Shown: positions 16,866-26,722, numbered from the stretch's first letter. The stretch: DNA of 64,000 nucleotides from Rhizobium leguminosarum (GCF_017876795.1 NZ_JAGIOR010000001.1:4986501-5050500); one strand, 5' to 3'. Made by a program: numbers and translations. The notes: generated from the letters alone by a model not told the origin.

Positions 16866-18065
16866 TCAAGCCGTCTTCTTGACCTTCGCGGCGCGAATGC
16901 TCTCGGCGGCGCGCTCGATGCGGGCAAGGCCCTCTCGGGCTTCCTCGGCGGTGACGACGAGGGGCGGAAGAAGGCGGATGACGTTGTCGCCGGCGGGTAT
17001 GCCGAGCAGACGGGCGGCGCGGATCGCCTGCAGCAGTTCGGCCGAGGGAACGGCAGCCTTGATGCCGAGCAACAGCCCCTCGCCTCGCACGTCTTCGATC
17101 ACATCGGGATAGCGGTCCTTCAGCGAGGCGAGGCCTTGGCGGAAGACGAGTGCTACGTCGCGCACCTGCTGGAGGAAGCCATCGGCGAGGATGATGTCGA
17201 GCACGGCGCTGCCGACGGCCATGGCAAGCGGATTGCCGCCATAGGTCGAGCCATGTGTGCCGGCCTTCATACCGGAGGCGGCCTCCGAAGTGGCAAGGCA
17301 GGCGCCGAGCGGGAACCCGCCGCCGATGCCCTTGGCAACCGCCATGATGTCCGGCGTGACACCGGACCATTCATGGGCAAAGAGCTTGCCGGTGCGGCCG
17401 ACGCCGGTCTGGACTTCGTCGAGGATCAACAGCAGACCGTTTTCGTCGCAGATCTGGCGAAGCGCTTTCATGAATTCGGGAGTGGCGGGGCGCACACCGC
17501 CCTCGCCCTGCACCGGCTCAATGAGGATTGCGGCCGTCGCATCGGTGATCGCGGCGCGGACCGCTTCGATGTCGCCGAACGCCACCTGATCGAAACCCGG
17601 CGCCTTGGGGCCGAAGCCTTCGAGATATTTTTCCTGGCCGCCGGCCGCGATCGTCGCGAGCGTCCGCCCATGGAAGGCGCCTTCGAAGGTGATGATATGG
17701 AAGCGCTCGGGATGGCCGCTGGAAAACTGATAGCGGCGCGCCGTCTTGATCGCGCATTCGAGCGCTTCGGCTCCCGAATTGGTGAAGAACACCTTGTCGG
17801 CGAAGGTGGCGTCGGTCAGCCGTTTGGCCAAACGCTCCTGGCCGGGGATCTCATAGATGTTGGAAAGGTGCCAGACCTTGTCGGCCTGCTCCTTCAGCGC
17901 GCCGACCACATGCGGGTTGCTGTGGCCGACCGAGGTGACGGCGACGCCGGCGCCGAAATCGAGATAACGTTCGCCGCTTTCGGTGATCAGCCACACGCCC
18001 TCGCCTCGCTCGAACCGCAGCGGGGCACGAGAGTAGGTGTCATAAAGCGGCGCGGCTTCAGCCAT
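16866..18065 (-). CDS. argD: Acetylornithine aminotransferase
   Basis: 399-residue PLP class III aminotransferase that converts N-acetylglutamate semialdehyde to N-acetylornithine, and probably also serves lysine synthesis. Motifs: [35 protein letters not shown], the substrate loop [33 protein letters not shown], and the PLP lysine in [17 protein letters not shown]. It is the first gene of the argD-argF-hslO row. Its upstream region is shared with the divergent gcrA. Confidence 0.95.
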   Translation of the reverse strand: MAEAAPLYDTYSRAPLRFERGEGVWLITESGERYLDFGAGVAVTSVGHSNPHVVGALKEQADKVWHLSNIYEIPGQERLAKRLTDATFADKVFFTNSGAEALECAIKTARRYQFSSGHPERFHIITFEGAFHGRTLATIAAGGQEKYLEGFGPKAPGFDQVAFGDIEAVRAAITDATAAILIEPVQGEGGVRPATPEFMKALRQICDENGLLLILDEVQTGVGRTGKLFAHEWSGVTPDIMAVAKGIGGGFPLGACLATSEAASGMKAGTHGSTYGGNPLAMAVGSAVLDIILADGFLQQVRDVALVFRQGLASLKDRYPDVIEDVRGEGLLLGIKAAVPSAELLQAIRAARLLGIPAGDNVIRLLPPLVVTAEEAREGLARIERAAESIRAAKVKKTA

Positions 18066-18306
18066 GGCGCGGTCTCCCGATCAGAGTTATCAAGCAACGG
18101 ACTCCGGCTAAGAAAACCAGGCCCGAAAAATTAAAAATGCCGCCTTGCGGCGGCCAGCGGTACTATTTCCCTTTCGCGCTGCAATGTCAACAAAACTGCG
18201 CCCTTAGCGCATGCAGCAAGCTTGTACAGCGGTGTTTTCGACCTTCAACAGGCATTATTGCAGAAATGACACGCCGGGGCAGCAAGTTGGGGAAAACTCC
18301 GAATTC

Positions 18307-18343
18307 GATTCATCCGGATTCATGCGACTCTTGTCACGGAGTC
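18307..18343. promoter_or_regulatory. Cluster of four CcrM methylation sites (GANTC) upstream of gcrA
   Basis: GATTC at 18307 and 18317, GACTC at 18326 and GAGTC at 18339 occur within 37 bases; a fifth (GATTC, 18451) lies near the gcrA start. In this family of bacteria CcrM methylates GANTC and GcrA acts at methylated sites. The rest of the 424-base argD-gcrA gap shows no gene. Confidence 0.8.
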
Positions 18344-18489
18344 AGGCTCACACTAGGTTAAAGTTCAATTACTAGACTGCATGCGGCGGAACTAGTCACC
18401 AAAATTGATCAAGCGTTTCTTGTTTCGGAGCTTCCGAGGCAACGGTGAGGGATTCTGCCATCACCAACGCAAAAGGTGGGAGACAGGGC

Positions 18490-19023
18490 ATGAACTGGAC
18501 AGACGAGCGGGTCGGGAAACTCAAGAAGCTTTGGGCCGAAGGACTGAGCGCCAGCCAGATCGCGGCGCAACTTGGTGGTGTCAGCAGAAACGCTGTTATC
18601 GGCAAGGTACATCGCCTGAGCCTTCCGGGCCGCGCCAAGGCCGGCGGCACGGCCGCCACGGCGCGAACGCCGAAACGCAATACATCGGCGCCGCGGGCGC
18701 CGAACTTCGCCTCTCGGATCGCCACCCGCACCGTTACCCGCCAGCAGGGCGCAACGATGCTGAAGGAAGAGATCGAGATCGAAACGGTCGAGGAAATGGA
18801 ATACGTGCCGAAAGGCAATGTGGTCGTGCCGATCTCCCGCCGCCTCGGGCTGACGGAACTCACTGAACGCACCTGCAAGTGGCCGGTCGGCGATCCGCTG
18901 AAGGACGACTTCCACTTCTGCGGCTGCGAATCCCCCGACAATTCGCCCTATTGCAGCTATCACCAGAAACTCGCCTACCAGCCGGTCAACGAACGCCGCC
19001 GGGCGGCAGCGCGGGCGAGCTGA
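18490..19023 (+). CDS. gcrA: GcrA cell cycle regulator
   Basis: 177 residues. GcrA is a sigma70-associated regulator that binds CcrM-methylated promoters and drives replication- and division-phase genes. The N-terminal DNA-binding domain (1-45) is canonical: MNWTDERVGKLKKLWAEGLS then ASQIAAQLGGVSRNAVIGKV. A basic linker follows. The C-terminal sigma-binding domain has ERTCKWPVGDP, FHFCGC and YCSYHQKLAYQP. The ATG at 18490 restores the family's conserved N-terminus. GANTC-rich upstream DNA suggests methylation-linked autoregulation. Confidence 0.97.
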   Translation: MNWTDERVGKLKKLWAEGLSASQIAAQLGGVSRNAVIGKVHRLSLPGRAKAGGTAATARTPKRNTSAPRAPNFASRIATRTVTRQQGATMLKEEIEIETVEEMEYVPKGNVVVPISRRLGLTELTERTCKWPVGDPLKDDFHFCGCESPDNSPYCSYHQKLAYQPVNERRRAAARAS

Positions 19024-19047
19024 GCAGTAAGATATCGTCGACATGCA

Positions 19048-19077
19048 AAAACGGGCCGAGTGGCCCGTTTTTTTGTG
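19048..19077 (+). terminator. Intrinsic terminator of gcrA
   Basis: AAACGGGCC / TGGCCCGTTT pairs tightly around GAG and is followed by a T-run (TTTTTTTG). It lies 25 bases after the gcrA stop. Confidence 0.92.
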
Positions 19078-19169
19078 TGAGTGGGTTGGGGGGTAAGTAC
19101 CGCGAACGCTTCCGGGTTTTTGTTAGAATTGCTCGAAGTTTTCCGCTTCTTGCCAATCGTACCCCCACC

Positions 19170-19323
19170 CTCCGTCCTGCTCGGGCTTGACCCGAGCATC
19201 CACGCCCAAGCACTCCGCGTGCATGGGTTTGGCTGCGGGTCAGATGCCCTCGCCTTTGCCAGTCGAACACCAACGTAGCGCTCGCGGCCATGGGTCCCCG
19301 GGTCAAGCCCGAGGACGACGGAG
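19170..19323. repeat. Palindromic repeat element, copy without a gene
   Basis: It begins CTCCGTCCTGCTCGGGCTTG and ends with the inverted equivalent (GTCAAGCCCGAGGACGACG then GAG). The 154-base element has no coding capacity between its ends. The sequence just left of it (TTTTTGTTAGAATTGCTCG, CGCTTCTTGCC) is also similar to the left flank of the next copy at 19473. Confidence 0.8.
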
Positions 19324-19472
19324 GTAGGGGAACGCATGTGGCAAATAGCGAAGTCGCAGCGGTTTTGTTGGAATTGCCATCCTTGTTTGTGCAATTCCCA
19401 AGCGAAGCCGCCGCAAAGTTTTGCTAGGAATTGCTCCGGGCTTCCCGCCTCTTGCCGAACGCGCGCCTCAAT

Positions 19473-19867
19473 CTCCGTCCTGCTCGGGCTTGACCCCGAG
19501 CATCCACAATCACGCACTCTGCGCGCATGGCGGGATATGTTTACATCGTCACCAACTAGAAACACGGCACGTTCTATCTCGGCGTGACATCCGATCTGGA
19601 GCGCCGCATCTATGATGCATCGCGAAGGGCTGACGCCGGGCTTTGCCTGAAAATATGGCTGTACATGCCTCGTCTGGTACGAGGAGCATTGGGATATCGG
19701 CAGTGCGATCCAGCGTGAGAATTCATTGAAACGCTGGTACCGACAATGGAAGATCGATCTGGTCGAAACGATGAATCCCGAGTGGAACGATCTCTATCTT
19801 ACGCTGTGGTGACGCGAACGCAGTGCTTGCCGCATGGGTCCTCGGGTCAAGCCCGAGGACGACGGAG
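19473..19867. repeat. Palindromic repeat element enclosing a GIY-YIG gene remnant
   Basis: It has the same inverted ends as the copy at 19170 (CTCCGTCCTGCTCGGGCTTG and GGGTCAAGCCCGAGGACGAC). Here the ends are 395 bases apart and enclose a decayed nuclease gene with little other DNA: the reading frame starts 54 bases inside the left edge and stops 55 bases before the right edge. Confidence 0.75.
19527..19812 (+). pseudogene. GIY-YIG endonuclease domain protein, decayed
   Basis: Translation from the ATG gives MAGYVYIVTN, then an in-frame TAG at 19557 and FYLGVTSDLERRIYD, the GIY..YIG-type core (VYIVTN..FYLGVTS) with the conserved Arg region. A frameshift near 19615 moves the continuation to another frame (HREGLTPGFA, a TGA, KYGCTCLVWYEEHWDIGSAI, SLKRWYRQWKIDLVE, MNPEWNDLY). 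The intact family is about 95 residues, small single-domain UPF0213/YhbQ-like nucleases. Two stops and one shift make it a clear pseudogene. Confidence 0.85.
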
Positions 19868-19982
19868 TGTGGGGGAAGCGGCGCAGTAAGAATAGCGAGG
19901 CATGCCGAAATAGGCCCAATGAGCTGCAGGCACCGGCTCAATAAACCGACCCAAACCGCTCGCGGATTTCCGCTGAAACCCC

Positions 19983-20666
19983 TCAGGCTTCCATCGAATA
20001 GCCGGCGCCGCGGACGGTGCGGATGACGTCCTGCATGTTGGAGAAGTTCAGTGCCTTGCGCAGGCGGCCGACATGGACGTCGACGGTGCGCTCGTCGACA
20101 TAGATATCATGGCCCCAGACGCCGTCGAGAAGCTGCGAGCGGGAAAAGACCCGGCTCGGCGACGACATCAGGAATTCCAGCAGGCGGAATTCGGTGGGGC
20201 CGAGGCGGACTTCGCGGCTTTTGCGATGGACGCGATGGGTTTCGCGGTCGAGTTCGATATCGCCGCATTTCAGCACCGTCGACAGCACCTCGGGGCGGGC
20301 GCGGCGCAGCATCGCTTTGACGCGGGCAACGAGCTCGGGGGTCGAGAACGGCTTGACGACGTAATCGTCTGCCCCCGTCGACAGTCCGCGGACGCGCTCG
20401 CTCTCCTCGCCGCGCGCCGTCAGCATGATGATCGGCAGGCGCTCGGTTTCCGGCCGCATGCGCAGGCGCCGGCAGAGCTCGATGCCGGAAACGCCGGGCA
20501 GCATCCAATCGAGGATGAGCAGGTCGGGCGTGCGCTCCTGAAGCCTGATTTCGGCTTCGTCGCCACGAAGGATGGTATCGACCTCGAAGCCTTCCGCTTC
20601 GAGATTGTAGCGAAGGAGCACGCTCAAGGCTTCCTCGTCTTCAACAACTGCAACTCTCGGGATCAT
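19983..20666 (-). CDS. phoB: Phosphate regulon response regulator PhoB
   Basis: 227-residue OmpR/PhoB-type activator. The receiver (1-120) has acidic E9-D10, phosphoacceptor D53 (LLILDWMLPGVSG) and the Lys of DYVVKPFST. The C-terminal winged helix (about 130-227) shows LGPTEFRLLEFLMSSPSRVF and VDVHVGRLRKALN. Phosphorylated PhoB binds Pho boxes and activates phosphate-starvation genes. It is the last gene after pstSCAB-phoU on the minus strand, 133 bases beyond phoU. Confidence 0.97.
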   Translation of the reverse strand: MIPRVAVVEDEEALSVLLRYNLEAEGFEVDTILRGDEAEIRLQERTPDLLILDWMLPGVSGIELCRRLRMRPETERLPIIMLTARGEESERVRGLSTGADDYVVKPFSTPELVARVKAMLRRARPEVLSTVLKCGDIELDRETHRVHRKSREVRLGPTEFRLLEFLMSSPSRVFSRSQLLDGVWGHDIYVDERTVDVHVGRLRKALNFSNMQDVIRTVRGAGYSMEA

Positions 20667-20799
20667 GCCTGTCGGTCTCCTCGCGCATGATCCTTAAACC
20701 GGGGGTGATTTAAGCAATGCATCCTGCGCAATTTCAGAAAAGTGGCTGCGACCTCTTGCGCGCCCGGATGGGCGCGCACGCAATCAGTTGGTAGGGGCT

Positions 20800-21513
20800 T
20801 TATTCCGTGACCGCGCCGACGGTGTTGGCGCTGTCGTCCTTCGGACGGTCACCTTCCGGCTGCGCACCTGTCGCCATGTAATAGATCGTCTCGGCGATGT
20901 TGGTGGCATGGTCGCCGATGCGCTCGATGTTCTTGGCGCAGAAGAGTAGATGCGTGCAGCTGGTGATGTTGCGCGGATCTTCCATCATGTAGGTCAGCAG
21001 TTCGCGGAACAGCGAGGTGTACATCGCGTCGATCTCGTTGTCGCGTTCACGGATCGCATTGGCCTTGTCGGCGGCGCGCGTCGTGTAGACGTCGAGCACT
21101 TCCTTGAGCTGGACGAGCGCCAGCTCGGAGAGATGCTCGAGACCGCGGGCGAGCTTGCGCGGAACGCCGGTGCTCTGCACGGCGATGACGCGCTTGGCGG
21201 TGTTCTTGCCGAGGTCGCCGACGCGTTCGAGATCGGCGGCGATCCGGATCGAACCCATGATTTCGCGCAGGTCCGAGGCCATCGGCTGACGGCGGGCGAT
21301 GGTGACGATCGCCTTGTCGCCGATTTCGCGCTCGGCGTGATCGAGGATCACGTCGTCGGAGATGACCTTCTGTGCCAGCGCGGTGTCGCCGTTGACGAGC
21401 GCCCGGACGGCCTCGCTGACCATCTGCTCGGCCAGGCCGCCCATTTCGGAAATCCGCCTGGACAGGAACTTCAGATCATCATCATAGGCAGAAAAAATAT
21501 GTGTCGATGCCAT
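20800..21513 (-). CDS. phoU: Phosphate signalling protein PhoU
   Basis: 237-residue all-helical cytoplasmic protein that links the Pst transporter to PhoR and holds the Pho response off when phosphate is plentiful. It has two PhoU repeats, each with a metal-binding motif: NGDTALAQKVISDDVILDHA and the second around NEIDAMYTSLFRELLTYMME. LEVQTIYIIA-type residues appear here as GDKAIVTIARRQPMASDLRE. The gene lies 44 bases after pstB, as in the usual pstSCAB-phoU order. Confidence 0.96.
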   Translation of the reverse strand: MASTHIFSAYDDDLKFLSRRISEMGGLAEQMVSEAVRALVNGDTALAQKVISDDVILDHAEREIGDKAIVTIARRQPMASDLREIMGSIRIAADLERVGDLGKNTAKRVIAVQSTGVPRKLARGLEHLSELALVQLKEVLDVYTTRAADKANAIRERDNEIDAMYTSLFRELLTYMMEDPRNITSCTHLLFCAKNIERIGDHATNIAETIYYMATGAQPEGDRPKDDSANTVGAVTE

Positions 21514-21557
21514 GGGGCTTTATCCTCGAATAACGGGAAGGCTTGGTGTCGCCAAAA

Positions 21558-22373
21558 TCAACCGAAGCGACCCATGATGTAGTCCTGGGTGCGCGGATCG
21601 TCGGGATTGGTGAACATCTTGTCGGTGTCGTTCTCCTCGACGAGATTGCCGAGGTGGAACATGGCGGTGCGCTGCGAAACGCGCGCGGCCTGCTGCATGG
21701 AGTGAGTGACGATGACGATCGTGTAGTTCTCGCGCAGTTCGTGGATCAGTTCCTCGACCTTGGCGGTGGCGATCGGGTCGAGCGCCGAGCAGGGCTCGTC
21801 CATCAGGATGACTTCAGGGCTGACGGCGACGGCGCGGGCAATGCAGAGGCGCTGCTGCTGACCGCCGGACAGGCCGGTGCCGGATTCATGCACGCGGTCC
21901 TTGACCTCGTTCCAGAGACCGGCACGCTGCAGGCTGGTCTCGACGATCTGGTCGAGATCGGCCTTCGACTTGGCAAGGCCATGGATGCGCGGGCCGTAGG
22001 AGACGTTTTCATAGATCGTCTTCGGGAACGGGTTCGGCTTCTGGAAGACCATGCCGACGCGGGCGCGAAGTTCGACGACGTCGATATCGGGATCGTAAAT
22101 ATCGTCGGTATCAAGCGTGATCTTGCCGGTGACGCGGCAGCCGTCGATCGTGTCGTTCATGCGGTTGAGGCTCCGCAGGAAGGTCGACTTGCCGCAGCCG
22201 GACGGGCCGATCAGCGCGGTTACGGTGTTTTCGCGGATGTTCAGGTTCACATCGAAAAGCGCGCGCTTCTCGCCATAGTAAACCGAGACATCCTTGCCGA
22301 TCATCTTATAAGGGACGTTGCTCATCTTCTGATCCAGCGCTTTTTCAACTGCAGCTTCCGTCAACATGTTCAT
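21558..22373 (-). CDS. pstB: Phosphate ABC transporter ATP-binding protein
   Basis: 271-residue ATPase of the high-affinity phosphate importer. Walker A is [19 protein letters not shown], the signature is [14 protein letters not shown], Walker B is [13 protein letters not shown], and a switch His lies in [15 protein letters not shown]. The [16 protein letters not shown] start is PstB-specific. It follows pstA by 16 bases, so it is in the same operon. Confidence 0.97.
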   Translation of the reverse strand: MNMLTEAAVEKALDQKMSNVPYKMIGKDVSVYYGEKRALFDVNLNIRENTVTALIGPSGCGKSTFLRSLNRMNDTIDGCRVTGKITLDTDDIYDPDIDVVELRARVGMVFQKPNPFPKTIYENVSYGPRIHGLAKSKADLDQIVETSLQRAGLWNEVKDRVHESGTGLSGGQQQRLCIARAVAVSPEVILMDEPCSALDPIATAKVEELIHELRENYTIVIVTHSMQQAARVSQRTAMFHLGNLVEENDTDKMFTNPDDPRTQDYIMGRFG

Positions 22374-22389
22374 GATCTTGTAACTCCGT

Positions 22390-23712
22390 TTACCAGCGGC
22401 GCTCGAAGCGACGACGCAAGAGGATGGCGCCCATGTTCATGACGATCAGGAACAGGAGCAGGACGATGATGGCACCCGAAGTCCGTTCCACGAAGGCCCG
22501 TTCGGCCTCGTTGGCCCACATATAGACCTGCACGGGCAGCGCCGTCGAGGGATCGAGCGGGGTCGTCGGCGCGTTGGCGACGAAGGCGACCATGCCGATC
22601 AGGAGCAGCGGCGCGGTTTCGCCGAGCGCGTGCGCCAGGCCGATGATCGTGCCGGTGAGGATGCCGGGCATGGCGAGCGGCAGAACGTGGTGGAACACCA
22701 TCTGCATCTTCGAAGCGCCGAGGCCGAGGGCTGCGGCGCGGATCGACGGCGGCACGGCGCGCAGTGCGGCGCGCGTTGCGATGATGATCGTCGGCAGGGT
22801 CATCAGCGTCAGCACCAGGCCGCCGACCAGCGAAGCCGAACGCGGCAGGCCGACGAAGTTGATGAAGACGGACAGGCCGAGCAGACCGTAGACGATCGAG
22901 GGCACGGCGGCGAGGTTGTTGATGTTGACCTCGATCAGATCGGTCAGCCTGTTCTTCGGCGCAAACTCCTCGAGATAGATCGAGGCGGCAACGCCGATCG
23001 GCAGCGCCAGCACCAGCACGATCAGCATCAGGTAGAGCGAGCCGATGAGGGCGACGCCAAGGCCTGCGGCTTCCGGACGGCTGGAATTGCCGTTGACGAA
23101 GAGGCCGGTGTTGAACTGCTTGTGGAGAGCGCCGCTCGCCTTTAGCTCGTTCATCCAGCCAACCTGCTTGTCGTTGACCTTGCGGTTCTTCTCATCGACC
23201 GAAAGATCGATCTGGCCCTTGCTGGCGCTGTCGACATTGGCGTCGGCGAGCACGGTGACATTGACCGTCTTGCCGATGATCGACGGGTCGGCGACGACCA
23301 TGTCGCGCAGCTGGACCGGCGCACCCTTGGAGAGCATGGCGGATGCATCGCGCACGTCGGGACGGCTTGAAGCATTGATGTTCAGCTGCTTGACGATCGC
23401 GTCGCGCAGGAGAACCGGATAGTTGGCGGCGATCAGCACCGAAGGGTCGGTCGCACGCTTATTGCTCGGGTCGATCGTCTTCTCCAAAAATTCGATCGGC
23501 AGGGTAATCGCCGTCTGCTGGAAGGCAGTGTAGCCTTTGCCGATCACCGTCCACAGCAGGATGAACAGGAAGACGAGGCCGAAGGCGATGGCGGCGATGC
23601 CATAGGCCTGGAACCGGCGCTCGGCGGCGTAGCGGCGCTTGATGCCGATATCGCGGCGCGCTGGCGCCTTGGAGACGGTGACGCCGGCTGTGGGAGAAAC
23701 AATATCCGTCAT
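22390..23712 (-). CDS. pstA: Phosphate ABC transporter permease PstA (long form)
   Basis: 440 residues, against about 296 in E. coli. The extra N-terminal 200 residues, with one TM ([20 protein letters not shown]) and an extracytoplasmic stretch, correspond to the DUF3333 extension of alphaproteobacterial PstA. The C-terminal half has six TMs and the permease loop [20 protein letters not shown]. The start MTDIVSP overlaps the pstC stop by 4 bases (ATGA). It forms the channel with PstC. Confidence 0.96.
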   Translation of the reverse strand: MTDIVSPTAGVTVSKAPARRDIGIKRRYAAERRFQAYGIAAIAFGLVFLFILLWTVIGKGYTAFQQTAITLPIEFLEKTIDPSNKRATDPSVLIAANYPVLLRDAIVKQLNINASSRPDVRDASAMLSKGAPVQLRDMVVADPSIIGKTVNVTVLADANVDSASKGQIDLSVDEKNRKVNDKQVGWMNELKASGALHKQFNTGLFVNGNSSRPEAAGLGVALIGSLYLMLIVLVLALPIGVAASIYLEEFAPKNRLTDLIEVNINNLAAVPSIVYGLLGLSVFINFVGLPRSASLVGGLVLTLMTLPTIIIATRAALRAVPPSIRAAALGLGASKMQMVFHHVLPLAMPGILTGTIIGLAHALGETAPLLLIGMVAFVANAPTTPLDPSTALPVQVYMWANEAERAFVERTSGAIIVLLLFLIVMNMGAILLRRRFERRW

Positions 23713-25190
23713 TCGTACTGCTCCCGGTATTTGCGCACGATATAGAGCGCATAGATGTTGAGGCAAAGCGTGATGCAGAACAGCGTGATGCCAAGGGCAA
23801 AGGCAACCAGCGTCTGCGGCGAGGTGAACTCGAGGTCGCCTGTGAGCTGATTGACGATCTTGACGGTCACGGTCGTCATCGGCTCGAAGGGGTTGATCTG
23901 GATGCGGGCGGCAACACCGGCGGCCAGCACGACGATCATGGTTTCACCGATGGCGCGCGAGGCGGTCATCAGCAAGGCGCCGACGATGCCGGGAAGAGCT
24001 GCGGGCAAGACCACTTTCTTGATGGTTTCGGAGCGTGTGGCGCCAAGACCGAGCGAACCGTCGCGCAGTGCCCGCGGCACGGCGGTGATGATGTCGTCCG
24101 ACAGCGAGGAGACGTAGGGAATCAGCATGATGCCCATGACGATGCCGGCCGTCAGAACGCTCTGCGCCTGGATGAAATTGGTGTAGTTGCCGGAGAGCAG
24201 GCCGCTGATCTCAGCCGAAAAATCGCGCAGGAAGGGGCCGACGGTGACGAGCGCGAAGAAGCCGTAGACGATCGTCGGAATGCCGGCGAGCACTTCGAGC
24301 AGCGGCTTGGCGACGCCGCGCAACTTCGGCGAGGCATATTCGGCCATGTAGATCGCGGCAAACAGGCCGACCGGCACGGCGACCAGCATGGCAACCAGGC
24401 CGATATAAAGCGTGCCGAGCAGCAGCGGGATCAGGCCGAACTGGCCGAAGGAGGAGCTGCCGGCGCCGGCAAAACGCGGATCCCAGACGGTGCCGAAGAA
24501 GAAGTCGGCGGCGGGAACGGCGGCAAAGAAGCGGGCGGCTTCCGACAGCATGGAAAGTACGATGCCGATCGTCGTCAGGATAGCGATCGACGAGGCGAGC
24601 AGCAGGCCCCAGAGCATGACACGCTCGACCCGATTGCGGGCGCGGAAGCGGGGAGCGATGGCGCGCAGCGCATAGAAGGCGCCGGCAACGGCGAGGATGA
24701 AGACCACCGCCGTCATGGCGAGGCGGCTCGTCATGCTCATGGAATTGAGCGTCTTGGCGGCATCGAGCATGTAAGGCAGCGGCTGGCCGGCAAGCGGCAC
24801 GCCCTTTTCGCTGAGCTTGGCCTGGAGGGCGGCCGGATCGCCGGCGACCGCCGCAGTCTCATCCGCGGTCAACATCGTCAGGCCACGGGCGAGCGTCGCC
24901 ACCATGGAATAACCGAGATCCTGCTCGACGGCGGCCTGAGCCTTGACGTCGGCGGGGAAGTGGCTGCGAACCGAGGACTGGATGATGCCGGGGCTGACGG
25001 AGAGCCAGACGCAGAGGACGACGAGAGCCGGAAGGACCGCCCAGATCGCCGCATAGGCGCCGTAATAGGCCGGCCGTGAATGCAATGCGGAGGACCTGCC
25101 TCCGGCAAGTGCTGCGGCCCGGCTGCGCGCGACCAGATAGGCGGCGGCACCGATCACCACAAGGCACAAAAGTATGATGGATGTGCTCAT
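23709..25190 (-). CDS. pstC: Phosphate ABC transporter permease PstC (long form)
   Basis: 493 residues, longer than E. coli PstC (319). An N-terminal hydrophobic segment (SIILLCLVVIGAAAYLVARS), a second TM and an extracytoplasmic insert (about 80-150) precede the transport domain. The EAA-type loop is GSLGLGATRSETIKKVVLPA, followed by GIVGALLMTASRAIGETM. It pairs with PstA. It begins 137 bases after the pstS stop; translation of pstA is coupled to it. Confidence 0.96.
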   Translation of the reverse strand: MSTSIILLCLVVIGAAAYLVARSRAAALAGGRSSALHSRPAYYGAYAAIWAVLPALVVLCVWLSVSPGIIQSSVRSHFPADVKAQAAVEQDLGYSMVATLARGLTMLTADETAAVAGDPAALQAKLSEKGVPLAGQPLPYMLDAAKTLNSMSMTSRLAMTAVVFILAVAGAFYALRAIAPRFRARNRVERVMLWGLLLASSIAILTTIGIVLSMLSEAARFFAAVPAADFFFGTVWDPRFAGAGSSSFGQFGLIPLLLGTLYIGLVAMLVAVPVGLFAAIYMAEYASPKLRGVAKPLLEVLAGIPTIVYGFFALVTVGPFLRDFSAEISGLLSGNYTNFIQAQSVLTAGIVMGIMLIPYVSSLSDDIITAVPRALRDGSLGLGATRSETIKKVVLPAALPGIVGALLMTASRAIGETMIVVLAAGVAARIQINPFEPMTTVTVKIVNQLTGDLEFTSPQTLVAFALGITLFCITLCLNIYALYIVRKYREQYE

Positions 25191-25327
25191 TCGTTACGTC
25201 CCCAGGCCCATAGCCCCAAAAAGCCCAATCATGCGGAATGAATTCAACCCTGCAGCGGAAATGTCGGCGCGCGAGGGTTTAAGGCAATGCCGGCGCGGGC
25301 CTTTACAGCGCCGCGCCGGCAAAGTCA

Positions 25328-26362
25328 TTACATAGCCTTACCGGCTTCGACTTCCTTGCGGATCGCGTCGCGCTCGGCATCCGGAGCGGCAACCAGGCCG
25401 TATTCGGCGAGCGGGCCGTCAGGTCCGATCATCTGGTCCGATACGAAGAAGTTGACATACTCCTTAAGGCCCGGAACGGCGCCGAGATGTGCCTTCTTGA
25501 CGTAGAAGAACAGCGGGCGGGAGACCGGATAGGTGCCGTTGGCGATCGTCTCGGTGGACGGAACGATGCCGTTTACGCTGGCAACCTTGAGCTTGTCGGC
25601 GTTGTTTTCATAGAAGGAAAGGCCGAATACGCCGACGCCGGTCTTGTTGGCGGCGATGCGTGCCAGGGTTTCCGGATAGTCGCCGTCGATGTCGACAGCA
25701 GCGCCGTCCTTGCGGACTGCAACGCAGGCCTTGCCCTGGGCAGCCTTGTCGGCGATTTCCTTGGCAATGACGTCGACAGCGCCAGCGGCCTTGCAGCCGG
25801 CGGCGAGAACGTTCTGTTCGAAGACTTCGCGGGTGCCGTGCTTTTCGCCCGGGATATAGGCCGCGATATCAACAGCCGGAAGCTTCGGGTTGACTTCCGA
25901 CCACTTCTTGTAAGGGTTGGCGACGAGCTTGCCGTCGACGACGACCTGGGCTGCGAGGGCCTTGTAGATGTCTGCGGGAACGTAGGCAACATCCGGGTTG
26001 GAAGCGTCGGTTGCGAAGACGATGCCGTCATAACCGATCTTGACTTCCTGAATGTCGGTGACGCCGGCAGCCTTGCAGGCTTCGGCTTCGTTCTTGTTGA
26101 TCGGACGCGAAGCGTTTGCAACGTCGATGGTGTCTTCGCCAACGCCCTTGCAGAATTCCTTCAGACCAGCGCCCGTGCCGCCGGATTCAACGACCGGCGT
26201 CTTGAAGTTGGTGAAGGTTTCGCCGAAGGACTCGGCAACGATCTTTGCGTAAGGCAGGACGGTGGACGAACCAGCAACCTGAATCTGGTCGCGGGCGACG
26301 GCAGCGCCAGCGAAAGCGGCGGTTGCAGCGAGCGCGGCAACGGTGAGCTTGAAGGTGTTCAT
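25328..26362 (-). CDS. pstS: Phosphate-binding periplasmic protein PstS
   Basis: 344 residues with a signal peptide (LTVAALAATAAFAGAAVARD). The ligand site is visible: QVAGSSTVLPYAKIVAESF, VVESGGTGAGLKEFCKGVGE, DVANASRPINKNEAEACKAA and KHGTREVFEQNVL. PstS captures phosphate for PstCAB. First gene of the operon; a Pho box lies about 118 bases upstream. The ATG at 26362 (MNTFKL) gives a normal signal peptide; a 5-residue extension is in frame. Confidence 0.97.
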   Translation of the reverse strand: MNTFKLTVAALAATAAFAGAAVARDQIQVAGSSTVLPYAKIVAESFGETFTNFKTPVVESGGTGAGLKEFCKGVGEDTIDVANASRPINKNEAEACKAAGVTDIQEVKIGYDGIVFATDASNPDVAYVPADIYKALAAQVVVDGKLVANPYKKWSEVNPKLPAVDIAAYIPGEKHGTREVFEQNVLAAGCKAAGAVDVIAKEIADKAAQGKACVAVRKDGAAVDIDGDYPETLARIAANKTGVGVFGLSFYENNADKLKVASVNGIVPSTETIANGTYPVSRPLFFYVKKAHLGAVPGLKEYVNFFVSDQMIGPDGPLAEYGLVAAPDAERDAIRKEVEAGKAM

Positions 26363-26479
26363 TAAAATCTCCCGCATTGGGCTTGTGTGAGTGCGGCCTT
26401 TAGAGAGGCCCTCGCAGTGCCTTTTTTCATCGGCGGGACTCTCTTAGCGCTGTAAGCACCGTCCTTTTATGTCAAATCG

Positions 26480-26497
26480 GTGAAACATTTGTGACAG
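26480..26497 (-). promoter_or_regulatory. Pho box upstream of pstS
   Basis: On the minus strand the sequence is CTGTCACAAATGTTTCAC: two 7-base half-sites (CTGTCAC, GTTTCAC) separated by AAAT, close to the PhoB consensus with its 11-base periodicity. It points toward pstS. Inference: PhoB activates pstSCAB-phoU-phoB from here. Confidence 0.82.
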
Positions 26498-26658
26498 TTT
26501 AAGTTGTTGATATTGAATGCAAATTTTCGCTGAGGCCGAGCGAATGCGTCAGCAAGGCCATGAACTTCGGGCGCCCCTCTACTTTTTGTTGTAAAATTTG
26601 TCCGAACATCATCATGGCGTGCCGGATAGAAGGTAACGGAGGTGACGGGTCTCTGGTG

Positions 26659-26702
26659 TCCCCTCTCCCCGTAAAACGGGGAGAGGGTTAGGGTGAGGGG
26701 CA
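26659..26702. repeat. Left inverted repeat flanking the DUF559 gene (RIME end)
   Basis: A 44-base RIME terminal block: hairpin CTCCCCGTAAAACGGGGAG then GGGTTAGGGTGAGGGGCA. It is the inverted counterpart of 27145-27189, identical but for the hairpin loop. The in-frame GTG at 26693 of the enclosed gene lies inside it. Confidence 0.88.
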
Positions 26703-26722
26703 AATCACACGGAACGACTTCA

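Noticed and set aside
19170..19867. CRISPR-like array in the repeat cluster
   Set aside because: Only two copies, with inverted ends and long unequal interiors; there is no regular repeat-spacer structure and no cas gene.
25289..25321. Intrinsic terminator between pstS and pstC
   Set aside because: The GCCGGCGCGG/CCGCGCCGGC hairpin is real, but no T-run follows on the minus strand; it may only stabilise the pstS mRNA.
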